Below are positions 45,021-57,200 of a stretch of 64,000 bases of DNA, one piece after another. Both the position numbers and the translations under genes were made by a program. The notes below the pieces were generated by a model that ran no database searches, had not been told where the DNA came from, and saw only the letters and a list, made by a program, of their open reading frames with translations. The stretch's first letter is position 1; every line of letters begins with the position of its first letter. Source of the stretch: Aspidapion aeneum (taxonomy: Eukaryota; Arthropoda; Insecta; Coleoptera; Brentidae); assembly GCA_963576565.1 (NCBI GenBank), contig OY755047.1:24311171-24375170 (forward strand), written 5' to 3'.

Positions 45021-46420
45021 CGGTAGATCCTTCTATTTATATCTATTTAGCCTTCTTTAATCCATATTTGGCCATTGGCCTTCCACAATATCTTCCACGC
45101 CTCTCTGTCTGTCGCCGTGTTCATCCATCTAGCTCCCGCATGTTTCTTCAAATAGTCCGCCCATCTCATTTGGGGTCTTCCCCTACTTCTTTTATTTTTC
45201 CAAGGGGTCTAGTTTACAATACATTTGTTCCTCGATCGTCTTTTTGTCTAATATTATGACCGACAAATTTCGCTTTTAATTTTGCTACTTCTCCTTTGGC
45301 ATCTCTGTCTTTTGTTTTATTTCTTATCCATTCATTACTTTCCTTTTCTATCTGTGAGCTTTACATATAACATTTATCTTTCCATTGATCTTTGAGCTTT
45401 TGTTACCTTATCCATGTTTGATTTTGCAAGTGTCCCAATCTGGGATCCATAGGTATAGTTTTTGCAAAGTCACCTGAAATGCTCCTATCGGTATAATTTC
45501 AACCCTACCGACAGAGAAAAGGCGCACGTCTTTGCGGTCCAAGCACAAAGTATTTGTTTTCTGACCGACCCATCACAGGTGGATAGACGACACCTGATTG
45601 GCAGATTTTTTTGGGATGCGCTTTTAATTGCTTTCAGGTGTTCGTTTCGGGACCCCTTTAGTCGGCAGTATGCAGAGTTGGAAAATCAATCAGTGTCGTT
45701 TCTGTAGGTGTAGGAATAGAAAGTTTTATTATCTATTTTTATTTCTTTAGTTTACGCCATAATTAAATGAAATAATTTTCATGAGTGTATCTGCCGCCGC
45801 CCATGTCACTTTCTTTAAAGGATATGCCGATGGTCGGCTTTAACCTTTGTTCAAATGACTTTGCAAAAAGTATAAGTACCGAAATAATACATTGGTTATA
45901 CACTTTCGTTTTGAGGAACTAAGGATATTTTTTATTTTTTAATATGTAGCTTAATTTACCGAGTGCTACCCAGGTCAATCTTGCGATCTTGATTTCAGCC
46001 GTTTGGTTTTCTTTTTTTAGTTTAATAATTTGTCCCAGGTATTTATGTTCCTTCACTCTCTTGGTTTATTCTCATTCTGAGATCTTTATCTGCGTTTGTT
46101 ATGATTTTAGTTTTAGTGCAGTTCATACTGAAGCCTATATTTTCAGGTGCTGTATCCAGTTCTTCCAGCATTTTTTCAGTTCTTCTTTCTTGCTTATCTG
46201 TTATTAAGGCGATATTATCAGCATATCTTGGGTGGTTCAAGTATTGTCCGTTTACTTTGATCCCTTTTTCTTCCCAATATAAGTTTTTAAACATCTTCTA
46301 GGGCCTGGTTAAATAATTTAGGGGATATTGTGTCACCCTGTTTGCCACCTCTTCTTATGAGGATTGGCTTGGTTCCTTCGTGGATTTTGATTGAAGTTTT
46401 TGCTTCGGTTATTGGCTATT
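45021..46420 (-). mobile_element. RTE-clade retrotransposon fragment, second family
   Basis: On the minus strand the frame 46294-46043 reads LYWEEKGIKVNGQYLNHPRY, then ADNIALITDKQERR; the FADD box is YADN, so catalytic Asp is replaced. The C-terminal end (about 45180-45050) encodes GRPQMRWADYLKKHAG-like sequence typical of RTE 3' ends. It is interrupted by the inverted-repeat element at 45460-45873. Confidence 0.75.
45460..45873. mobile_element. MITE inserted in the RTE fragment
   Basis: TTTTTGCAAAGTCACCTGAA at the left and TTCAAATGACTTTGCAAAAA at the right are 20-bp inverted ends with two mismatches. TATA flanks both sides one base out. About 414 bp, GC-richer than the host element, non-coding. 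Confidence 0.7.
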
Positions 46421-46749
46421 AAAACAGATTTAACAAATGAACCATTACTGTGATCAAAATAATCTGGACAGCGTTTAATGGGCAAAAAATAAAGATAATG
46501 TAATTTATATTAGGTTAGGTAAGGGTACAAGATGGACTTATTTATAAAATATACACGTAGGTATACTTAATCAAAAATTGTAAATTTTGTTTTTCTACCA
46601 CACCTAAAAGATTTGAATCAATACAATTTTTTTTAATGATGATAAATATCTACATTATTGTAACTTCTATTCTTCGGTAATTTTTTTAATGGAAAAACCC
46701 CGCATTTATACAGGGTACAGCAAGTAACACCTTAAAACGATAGTGAGTA

Positions 46750-47850
46750 ATATCTATTTAATATTTTCATTGCCATTTTTTCCGGTGCGGTAATTAATTT
46801 TTTTGAAAGGGAAAATTGATTGTAACAGAATAAAAACTATTGGAAACAAAAGAAAATATATCGCAAAAATGGATAGGTACTTATTATTCACTTGGGATAT
46901 CCCAAGCCCAGAAAATTGTCGCTTAGGAACATTTACCGATGATACTGGTTTATTAACGATAGAAAAATCTATTGAAGAATGCATAGAAAAACTTCAGGAT
47001 TGCCATTTTTTCCGGTGCGGTTATTAATTTTTTTGAAAGGGAATATTTATTATAACAGAATAAAAACTATTGGAAACAAAAGAAAATATATCGCAAAAAT
47101 AGATACTTATCTTGCGATATCCCAAAGCCAGAAAATTGTCACTTAGCAACATTTGCCGATGATACTGGTTTATTGACGGTAGAAAAATCTATTGAAGAAT
47201 GCATAGAAAAACTTCAGGATGCAGTCACCGAAGTTCACAGTTGGACCACAAAGTGGCGAATAAAATTCAATGAAACCAATTCAATTTATGTTGATTTTAC
47301 AAACAAAAATATAAATCATATACAAATAATAATTAACAACATTCCCGTGAAATGCCAAATTGGGCTGGAAAGCACATGTTAAGAAAAAAAGAAGAACTTG
47401 AGATAAGGTATAGAAAAATGAACTGGCTAATTGGAAGGAAGTCCAATTTAACAATTCATAATAAGTTACTGCTTTATCGACAAATACTGAAACCAGCACG
47501 GACATATGGTATTCAACTATGAGGTTGTGCTAAAGAGAGTAACATTCGTGTTTTACAGAGATTTCAAAATAAAGTATTAAGAAACATTGTGAATGCACCT
47601 TGGTACGTTCGAAGTAATGACCTCATCGGGACCTAAAAATCGAAACTGTAGCAGAGACTATAAAAAAGTACGCAAAAAGCTTCTGGACAATACTATGCTA
47701 CTTCGAAGGCTAAAAAGAATAAAGCCGCTTGAGCTAGCAAACTAAGTGAATTACATAAAACAAAATTATGCTATAAACACAACACAATTTGTGAGTTACA
47801 GACGAAACAAAGCGGGGAGAACTGTTGACTGAAAAAAAAATACGGTTTTT
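46750..47850 (+). mobile_element. Jockey-type retrotransposon fragment with internal tandem duplication
   Basis: About 230 bp (46765-46998) is repeated at 47002-47222 with small changes. Both encode ...PENCxLxTFxDDTGLLT, the RT catalytic box (FTDDT in the first, FADDT in the second). The second continues with VEKSIEECIEKLQDAVTEVH, then WTTKWRIKFNETNS, and after frameshifts the thumb (LKPARTYGIQLWGC-like, then LRNIVNAPWYV). 5'-truncated, broken. Confidence 0.8.
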
Positions 47851-48130
47851 AGTGATACTGTACAAAATAAACTATTGTATGAACCATTTTTTTCGTATCC
47901 TAAACTTTATTGAGAAAAAATAGTTTTTTCCTTTTGGATTTTATATTTTGTTTTATTTTTTACGAAATTTTGCGAAAAAAATATTTTTTATACTCTATAC
48001 ATGTAATTATTTTAAAACAAAGTAATTATTTTTACATTTTGTTTTAATTTTAAACCTAAAAAGAGGCCCCATTTTTATCCAAAAATGCCAAAGTTTTCAA
48101 AGTAGTTAATTAAAATCTTTCTACAATGTA

Positions 48131-50110
48131 CAGGGTCATTGATTATATTTGCGTGGCCTTTATCAGGGGTTTAGGTAGGTGATAGAAAAAAAGTTTAAAT
48201 ACAAAAGTTTCATAATTTTTTCCGTTATTATCTTTTGGACTATGTCAGAAGTGTCAGATGTCATTCCTTATGTCAACTTTTAATAGCAACTTTCTTAAGT
48301 TAAAGGGAACGCTCTGTATATTATATTTCAGAAATAAAGATATCGTTACCCTGATTTCAAAAATATATATTTGAATAGGTCAAGTTATATTAGCTTAACT
48401 TTTTAATAAAATGCACTATAACAATGATTAAGTTGCTTAGGTCTTACTTAAACGTCAATTTGACAATGACAAAAAATACTTGGTTTAAAAAATGGGGTAT
48501 TCGGAGGAAGAAAAGCTTCAAGTGGTTCATCTCTTTTATTCAAACAACAATAATTTTGCAGCAGTTCGGCAGCAATATCATCAAAATAATCCTGGACGGC
48601 GGGTACCATCAACTGAGACCATTAAACGCGTTATCCGGAAGTTTAATGAGACGAAAAATCTTAGTCGAAAAAAAAGAACCCTGATTCGAAATGAAGCGGA
48701 AGATATGAATATTTTACTCTCATTTGAAGGAAGCTATACTTTTTGCGTTAGAATAAAGAACAAAATTAATTAAAACATATTTTTAGAAAATCCCGAAAAA
48801 TCAATTTCAGTTGTTGCCCGACAATCTAAAAAAACCACCTACAAGATTCAGAGCACTTTAAAACATTATAAATATCACCCATACAAATTTATGCCAGTTC
48901 AAAACTTAAACGAAGGACATAAAATTCAACGATTACAATACTTCCAAGAAATACAGCATATAGCAGAAGATCCTGAATTTTTATCAAAAATTGTGTTTAC
49001 CGATGAAGCAAGTTTTACGACGGCAGGGATGTTCAATCGAAAAAATAAACATTATTGGGCAACTGAAAATTGAACCAGTCAAAATACAGGGACGTAGATT
49101 AGTTCATGTGTGGTGTGGCATGCTAGTCAACCAAGTGATCGGACCATTTATTATTGATGGGTATCTACCGGGCAATAAATATTTAGATCTTCTTCAAAAT
49201 AATGTTGAAAACTACTTAGAAGGCCTTCCAGTTCGCCAATACAATAATCTTATACCCGGTTCCCACCTACGACTTTCTCGTGGGTGCCCGCTCACGCGTC
49301 ACATGATCTTAATATGAAATGTTACAATCATGTGATGCGTGCGCGGGCACGCACGAGAAAGTCCTAGGTGGGCACCGGGCTTTATCTGGCATCAAGATGG
49401 GGCACCACCCCATAATACCGTTCAAGTCACTGATTACCTAAATGACAGGTATGATTGTTGGATAGGCAGGCGTGGCACAGTTCACAGGCCGGCTAATAGC
49501 CCAGATCTTAACCCTTTAGATATTTTTCTGTGGGGATTTCTTAAAAATAGAGTTTATTATGACAGACCTCAAAATATCAATAATTTAAGACAAAGAATTC
49601 GCACTGAATAGAGATTGTCCACATTTTATTTCAAACACCATTTTTCATAAAATGAGACAAAATATTAGAAATTGTATCAGGAATGAAGGTGGATATGTAG
49701 AGAATATATAGGTAGTTAATAAAAAATAGTTCTAAAAAGTAGCAGGATCGGCGGCGCTGCTTTAGAGTTTTGTTTAGTTTTTTTTTAACACTTAATTGTC
49801 ATTAATAGTTCACTTGATTAAAAATATTAAACTAATATAATTTAAAAACGACCTATCCAAATGTCAACACCCTATATATTTTTGAAATCAGGGTAACGGT
49901 ATCTTTATTTCTGACAAATAATATACAGGGTGTTCCCTTTAACTTAAGAAAGTTGCTATTAAAAGTTGACATAAGGAATGACATCTGACACTTCTGACAT
50001 AGTCCAAAAGATAATACGGAAAAAATTATAATTATATAATTATTTGTATTTAAACTTCTCACCTACCTAAACCCCTGATAAAGGCCACGCAAATATAATC
50101 AATGACCCTG
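48131..50110 (+). mobile_element. Tc1/mariner-superfamily element, 1980 bp with long inverted termini
   Basis: TA target duplications at 48129-48130 and 50111-50112. The ends CAGGGTCATTGATTATATTT and inverse continue as inverted repeats of roughly 250 bp on each side. The transposase is broken: a helix-turn-helix N-terminus (MGYSEEEKLQVVHLFYSNN, then VPSTETIKRVIRKF, 48492), then IVFTDEASF, VWCGM, FIWHQDGAPPHNT and NSPDLNPLDIFLWG (49384-49605), covering all three catalytic Asp. The last two are about 35 residues apart. Frames are split by frameshifts and by a foldback insertion at 49254-49378. Confidence 0.88.
49254..49378. repeat. palindromic MITE inside the Tc1/mariner transposase
   Basis: CCCGGTTCCCACCTACGACT at the left is inverted as AGTCCTAGGTGGGCACCGGG at the right, and the arms continue to an AT-rich loop. 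Removing the 125-bp palindrome would bring the VENYLEGLPV and FIWHQDGAPP segments close together, as expected for the transposase. Confidence 0.8.
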
Positions 50111-50611
50111 TACATAAAACTTCAGATATCGTGGGAGTTTATTAAAAAACACCCTTTATTAATGTTTTAAGTAGATATGATAAGGTTGCCAGATATCCTA
50201 GGAAAAAACGGAAAAAGTTGTAGCACGATTGTAACTAGAGCTACAATTCGTCGATTGATAGTATATCATACCAATGTAGCAAGGGCTACAATTCGGTGAG
50301 TTTTTCAGAGTTATTTTTTTCTTATTTTTAATTTTGTAAAGATTTTTTTACTTTTTGTTCCTGATCTGCCATTCTATTCCTGATTATTTCTGTTTATTTT
50401 TTTTATACTATCTATAAAAAGTGACACTTTATCCTTAAAATAAGAAATAAAAAGTGCAGTTTTTATCCCTAATATGAGTGGTAATAGGTGCCGTTTTTAT
50501 CCCTAAAGTATGAAAGAGACGATAATACTGTCTATTGCCTGATTTGACCTTTTTTTAACTCGGTTATTAAATTTTAAATAAAAAAAAATGGACCCATGAC
50601 GGATCTGATAT
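50111..50611. other. no feature recognised
   Basis: AT-rich sequence between the Tc1/mariner element and the TACCTTCCTAGC-family copy. Confidence 0.4.
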
Positions 50612-50969
50612 GCAAAATATAGTCTACTATATTCCGAAAATCGTATATTGATATGATGCGCCGTTAGAAAGTTAGAATTTTTTAAAATTTTTAATTGTCA
50701 AAAAAATGTCTTTACCAAAATCTAATCAGCTCGTAAGAGTGTCCAACACTATTTTACCTGAAAATTTTATGAAAATCGGTTTGGCGGTTTAGGCGCTATC
50801 GTGTTACAGACAGAAATAATATTCACACACACACAGACAACATTACGACGATATACCTAAGATAGGTCAAAATACACCAAAATAACACAATTTCAGCATT
50901 ATCTCAAAAAAAAAATTTTCGTCGAAAATAATACCTTCTCTAGCCATTGCTACGCGGGCTAGGAAGGTA
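50612..50969. repeat. TACCTTCCTAGC-family element, 5'-incomplete copy
   Basis: Ends GCTAGGAAGGTA, and shares AGTCTACTATATTCCGAAAA, TCTAATCAGCTCG, GTTACAGACAGAAATAATAT and the CA tract with 3388-3836. Its right end is 115 bp before the TLP3 TATA box. Confidence 0.75.
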
Positions 50970-51083
50970 AAAAATTTACACTGCAGGAATTTTTATCAAT
51001 AGGTGCATTAAAAATACCGGACTTCTATTGTTTGGTTTGTGGCAACCTTATGTTGATGTCTGTGAAAACACTTCACATCTATG

Positions 51084-51117
51084 TATAAACATAAATATTA
51101 CCTATATATTTTCAATC
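51084..51117 (+). promoter_or_regulatory. TLP3 core promoter candidate
   Basis: TATAAA at 51084-51089 and an initiator TCAATC (A at 51114) lie 30 bp apart, the canonical arrangement. The inferred 5' UTR is about 160 nt. Confidence 0.5.
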
Positions 51118-51276
51118 AACAAAGATCGAAAATAATAGATAATAACTTATCACTTTCTATTTTTAAGGAAAAATATATTATAAAAGCAAGCCAAGGGAAA
51201 ACAAAAAGTAAAAAATATTGTTCAGAAAACTTTAAAGGCAAATTAAAACCAAAAGAGATATTTTTTGATCACAAAG

Positions 51277-54200
51277 ATGAAATTAGTAGTGACTTTTCTA
51301 GCTCTTGGAGTAGCTTACTCCAGTGCTACAGTAACTTTTAACATTGTTAACAAGGATGGAGGTCCAATATGGATTGGAATACAAGGGAACCCCAATAAAG
51401 AAAATTTAGTGAATGGCGGATTTAAACTTAACCAAGGAGAATCTGTAAGTAGTATTAGTCCGGAGCCTAAGCCACTTTTGTCTGCGTTTTTGCTACCGTA
51501 ATGAAACTTGGCACGATTATAGTACAACACTATAGTATTATTTTACAAAGTGGTCCTCATCTCGAACCCAGTGCAGAGCAAAGATACAGGGTATTTTATT
51601 TTTAATTGCATCTCTCTCGTTAAAATTCTGTATAAAATTCAAATATAAAGCTAGAACAACGAAACTTTGCACCAATTATAAGGACATATACAATTTGATT
51701 TTAAGCGCTAAAAAAATATATTTATTTATTTTCTTCCAGAAATAAAAAATTATTTATTTTTTTTGGATAAATTTATGTTGTGGGCGTTGGGTAGAAAAAA
51801 AAATCCATGAGCTTCGTTATGCAAGATGCGACATTAAAATTTAATGTGGTCATAAACAGATTATTTGCCTTTAAAACAAAAATTGCTGGATGGGTGTGAC
51901 GTATACAGGGTCGGAGTACAGGAGTTTTTAATTAATAATTCTAAATTAAAAAAATCATAATAGATGAAAAAGTATGTAAATTTCTTAGACGCAACAATAT
52001 CAAAAGAAAATATATACCAAATAAAAGATGCTTAGCTTCTATTAATATTTTATGAAACGAAAAAGAAAAAATAGGTTTGAACTGTTAAAAACACAGGGTG
52101 TTTTTAAAAATAATGAAAAATTTTATGACCATTTTAAGTAATTTTTTTTATGACGACGCTACAAATCCCTATAGAAAACTCAAAGTCAGCACAATACAAC
52201 AATACTAGTACAAATTTAATTTTTTTAAATAAAAAATTTTGTACAAAGTGTTAAAAAGTAACTACAGATTAAAGTTTTTTCGTAATTTTTTAGGTTAGTG
52301 CTAAATATTCAAATAGCTCTAGATATGTCAAATAAACATGTAATTGAAATTACTATATTGTCCTTTATAAACCATTTATCGCACTCTATTTTTGTAGTAA
52401 GCGCTACATTATTGCCGTTTTCTGAACGTATATTCTGGGCATCAAATACTTTGCTATCATTTTAGTGTTTTTTTACAATATTTATTGTAGCTACTGCGTT
52501 AATAGGAATTTTGCAACAAAACTAGGCTCAATTTGTCGGTTTATTACAGGCTGCAACAAAAAAAAAATTAGATTTACGTAATTTTGTAATATGCTGAAAG
52601 ACACAGGGTGATATTAAAAAAATCATGTAAAAAGTAGTAGTCTCAAACTTTTGTTCATACCGGTTACACAGTTTAAGATACCTTCTTAATTTTGCTACTT
52701 ATTATAACTAGAGGAACGTCTTGTTATTTTGGTGTATACTGTTTTACTAAGTCTTATCACTGTACGAAAATACAGGGTGTTTCTTTTGTCAATATATAAA
52801 AAATTTTAAACACGTAAAATTTATAATTTTTTTTCTTGGGCACCATTTAAGTGCACTAAGGCATGAAAAAATTTTTGTTCCACTAAAAACATAAAATTTT
52901 GGAAACAAAAGAAAAGTCGAAAAACGCGTACATGAGTTACAGTAAAAAGTAAAATTTTAAAGAATTTTTATTTCGCTTTAACACATACCGTTACATAGTA
53001 CCTTCAATCGATAGAAAATTTAATTTTAAATAAAAGTTTTCCTTGGACTTTTTCTCCTAAAGGTACAAATGCAAAAATATTAACGATTTTCTAAATAAAG
53101 ACAGCTTTCGATAGATTTAAATACCACAGCCTATATCCCTTATGATTAGGAAAGTTGTTAATAACTTCGTTAATTTTGACTTTAAGAGAAAAAGTCATAA
53201 AATAACTTTTGTTTAAAGCCAAATGTTCTTTCTATTGGCTTAAATATATACCTACTCGTCATTTGATTTTCTTTCGTTTATCACCATCGTAATCAGGAAA
53301 TAATACCACAATTTTAACTTTGAACTCCCTGTATATTAAAATTCAAAAATTCCAGAAACTCCACTTTTAATTAATTTATCAAATTTTATAAGTTAGGCTT
53401 GGTTAGATGTTTTTAATATTCTCTGGCGTAGATCTCAGAACAGGTACATTTAAGGTGTCAATTTTTGACATATCATGTGAACAGTTTGACTTATTGATTT
53501 AATTTTTATCTATTTCGATTCGAAATCGATACCCCACACCACTTTAGATGAAATCAGATTTTAACAATCTCTGTATTCCTTCCTTTTGTCCCCCCCCCCC
53601 CTTAAAAAAAAACCGTTTCCTCAACTTTTATTTTCTAAATTTTGTGGATTTACAAGCTATAAAGTAAAACAAACAAAAAACTGTACGCGAAATGAGTTTC
53701 CCATTTAATTTATACATTTTTTCAGCCTCACCTCAAGTACGCCCCTGTATATTGGCCCTGCCCTGGGTTCTATCGAAGCACCCCTTCTAAAATTGCATTT
53801 CTAGGTGTCTACTACCTCTGTGCCAAATTTCATTACGGTACGCGAAAATGCAGACAAACCCCAAAATTTCCCTCTTAGGCCCCGAACACTTTCGAGAGTA
53901 GAATGCAACTGTCGAGAGAAATTTAAAGTGGACGCCTTCGTAAACGAGTTAAGATAAAAAAAAATCTGTTAAGTTAAAATTATTGGTTGCACTGAAAGTT
54001 CTCAAATATGTTTTAGCTCACACTACTACTATACTATAGTAGTGTGAGCTATGGTGATCCTAATTTTTTCGAAAAAAAAAAGTTGCTTTGATTTCAAAAA
54101 TGTTTGTATATCTTTGCGTTTCAGATGATTTTGAAACTTTTTTGTCGCGCCGTCTGTCTGTCTGTCTGTATGTCTGTCTGTAACGACCAACGCGCATAAC

Positions 54201-57200
54201 TCATAAACCGCTAGCCCGATTTGAATGAAATTTGGTACCTAGGCTGAGTCTTGGGCATAGATGGTGCCATTTAAAAATGAAACAAATCCACCGAACACAA
54301 GCCAAATACAAGTGTGGGGGCAGATTTGAAAGTTTATGTTAAAATATGGCGTGTGTGATATCAAACGAAATATAATTGAGCCTGGAGTTAAACAAAATAC
54401 ATTTTAGTTTATTAAAAAAAAGTAGTAGTAGTAGTAGTAGATTTCAAAAATTAGAGTTTAAGTAAAAATATGGCGTGTGTGATATCAAAGGAAAGGTAAT
54501 TGAGTTTGGAGTTAAACAAAATACACTTAAATCAAAATTTCAGTTTTTAGTTATATTAGCTCACACGTACACTATAACTATAGTACCTCGTGTGAGCTTT
54601 GGGGCCCATATATTGGCAGAGTATTTTAAAACCTTTTCATTTTTCTTTTTTTTTTGCAGAGGAGAGTAACTGCAGCAGACGATTGGGCTGGCCGGTTCTG
54701 GGCTCGTACTTGGTGTTACGAAAATGAAGGAAATCATTGCTATACAGGTTTGTATGGTTATTTTATTTGATTTATTTTCTACGATCATCTAGGCTTTAGT
54801 TTGTTTACGATAGTCATACATTTTCTTTTGATGTCTATCCTTTTTAGCACCTCCTCACTTGGTTGTATGGGCGCCCACTTTTTTATTGTCGTCTTGAAAT
54901 TTACTAAACTCATGCAGGAAGCCCGGGATTTCTGCGGGATTGGAAAAATGCTAAAGAAAGTTGTTTAATATATCATCATACTTATTTTAAACCATGTGCT
55001 AATCAACGCACTATATTTTTGTATTCCACAAATGCAGGAAAAAGAAGATCATATTAAAAAAGTGGTCGAGTGTACATTTTCTATTAAGGGTCTTCTTAAT
55101 CATTTAATTCCGTTTACCGTTTTTACTTCACAGTTACAGTTTTTTTTTATTTGTGAAACACACTGTGTCTATTCTATTACAATCTAGTCAATAAGACTAC
55201 TTAGCACTTTTGTTTTAACTTAATTTACTAGAAAAGTTAGACTTAAACTTAGTGTGCACTCAACAATTCTCTCAGCTTTGCTTAGTCTGGAAAAAACTCA
55301 CAAAAGTGTTGTGTTTATAGCATTATTTTGTTTTATGTAATTCATTTAGTTTACTGGCTCAAACGGCTTTACTCTTTTTAGTCTTCGAACTAGCATAGCA
55401 TTGTCTAGAAGCTGAATTGCTTCCTCCTCCATGTCGATGGAGTTTATCTTCTTGGCTTTTTGAGTAGTTTTTTATAGTCTTTGCTATAGTTTCGATTTTT
55501 AGGTCCAGATGAAGTTCACTATTTCGAACGTAGCAAGATGCATTTTACACAATCTTTCTTAATACTTTATTTTGAAATCTCTGTTAAACTAGAATGTTAC
55601 TCTCTTTAGTACAACCCCATAGTTGAATACCTTATGTCCATACTGGTTTCAGTAGTTGTCCATAAAACAGTAACTTATTATGATTAATTATTAAATTGGA
55701 GTTCCTTCCAATTAGCCGGTTCATTTTTCTATACCTTATCTCAAATTCTTTTTTTAACATGTACTTTCCAGCGCAATTTGGCGTCAAGTGTCATACCGAG
55801 ATATTTTTCCTGGTACGGATATGTTGTAAATTGTTATTTGTATGTGAATTACATTTTTGTTTGTAAAGTCAGCATGAATTGAATTGGTTTCATTTAATTT
55901 TATTCGCCACTGGTCCAACTGTGAACTTCGGTGACTGCATTCTGAAGTATTTCTATGCATTCCTCAGTAGAATTTTCTACCGTCAATAAACCAGTATCAT
56001 CGGCAAATGTTGCTAAGTGACAATTTTCCGGCATTGGGATATCGCAACTGAATAATAAATAGAAATAAGGGTCTAGTACGCTGCAGAGTAGACCAATTTT
56101 CTGCAATGTCGGACAAATTATTTGTCCATACAATTATACCAGATAGGTTGTTGCCTATTCCATCCCGTATTTAGACTTGTTCATCAATGTACCATTTATT
56201 CCTATCAATGATATTATTTTTAGGAAGAAAAACAATTATAAAAAAATTGCATACTTTCCTTTTGTAGGTGACTGTGGAAATAAAGTAGAATGTGCTGGTG
56301 CAGGTGGCACACCACCGGCCACTCTGATAGAGATCACTCTCAAAGGTTATGGAGGAATCGATTATTATGACCTTTCTTTGGTCGACGGCTACAACAGTGA
56401 AGCATCGGTAAGAGACAAGGACAGTTCACCCAAGTCTTTGCGAAGCTTTGTGACGTCAGTAGCAGGTCTGGGTTCGAGAACTGACGAACATACCTACATC
56501 TCAATAGCTTGATCAATCGTACTGGGTGGACTAAAGAATAGTCAACCAAACAAGATTGCTTAATCAACTAAAAGTGTCCGCCATGTAAACGCCAAGACTC
56601 CCCGCTATTTTTGACGTGACGTCAGCCGTAAACCTCGAGAACTGGTCAACTTAGGTCTTATTAGATTGAGCCATCCTATTCGGTGGAGTATTCTTGGGTA
56701 TAAGAACACGATATATACACCCAAAATTGCGCACGTTCGTCTTGCACGTGCGCATCTTGCACTATCGTCACGTCACGCTAGAAAAAAAATTTCAAATTTT
56801 GTATTTACAGTTGATGCACTTATACTTAAAAATTTTTAAAATTTCTTCCGCCAGGGGGTAAAATTAAGGAATTAATTTTATAAGAAAATTTATTTACATC
56901 TGAAACGAAAAACAATTGATATCTAAAAAGATAAAGAAAGAAAGAGAGAAAGAAAGAGAGAGAAAGAGAAAATGAAAGAAAGAAACAGAGAGAGAGAGAG
57001 AGAAATGAGAGACAGAAAGAAAGAGAATGAGAGAGAGAGAAAGAGCGAGAGAAAGTGTATCGTTAAAGAAAATCTTAAGTGTATTTTTAACAAAATAATA
57101 CTTCCTAATTGACTTTTTTAGATTGAGCCTGTAAATGGCCAAGGTGACGGTGGCCAATACAGCTGCAAAAAAGCAAAATGCGCCAATCAAGTCAACTCAA

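Noticed and set aside
51265..51276. Upstream TTG start for TLP3
   Set aside because: The ATG at 51277 gives a clean signal peptide and equals the start layout of TLP1 and TLP2; non-ATG starts are not needed.
56894..57190. Minus-strand frame rich in Ser and Leu, 98 codons
   Set aside because: It is the reverse translation of the GA tract plus part of TLP3 exon 4; no family or splice support.
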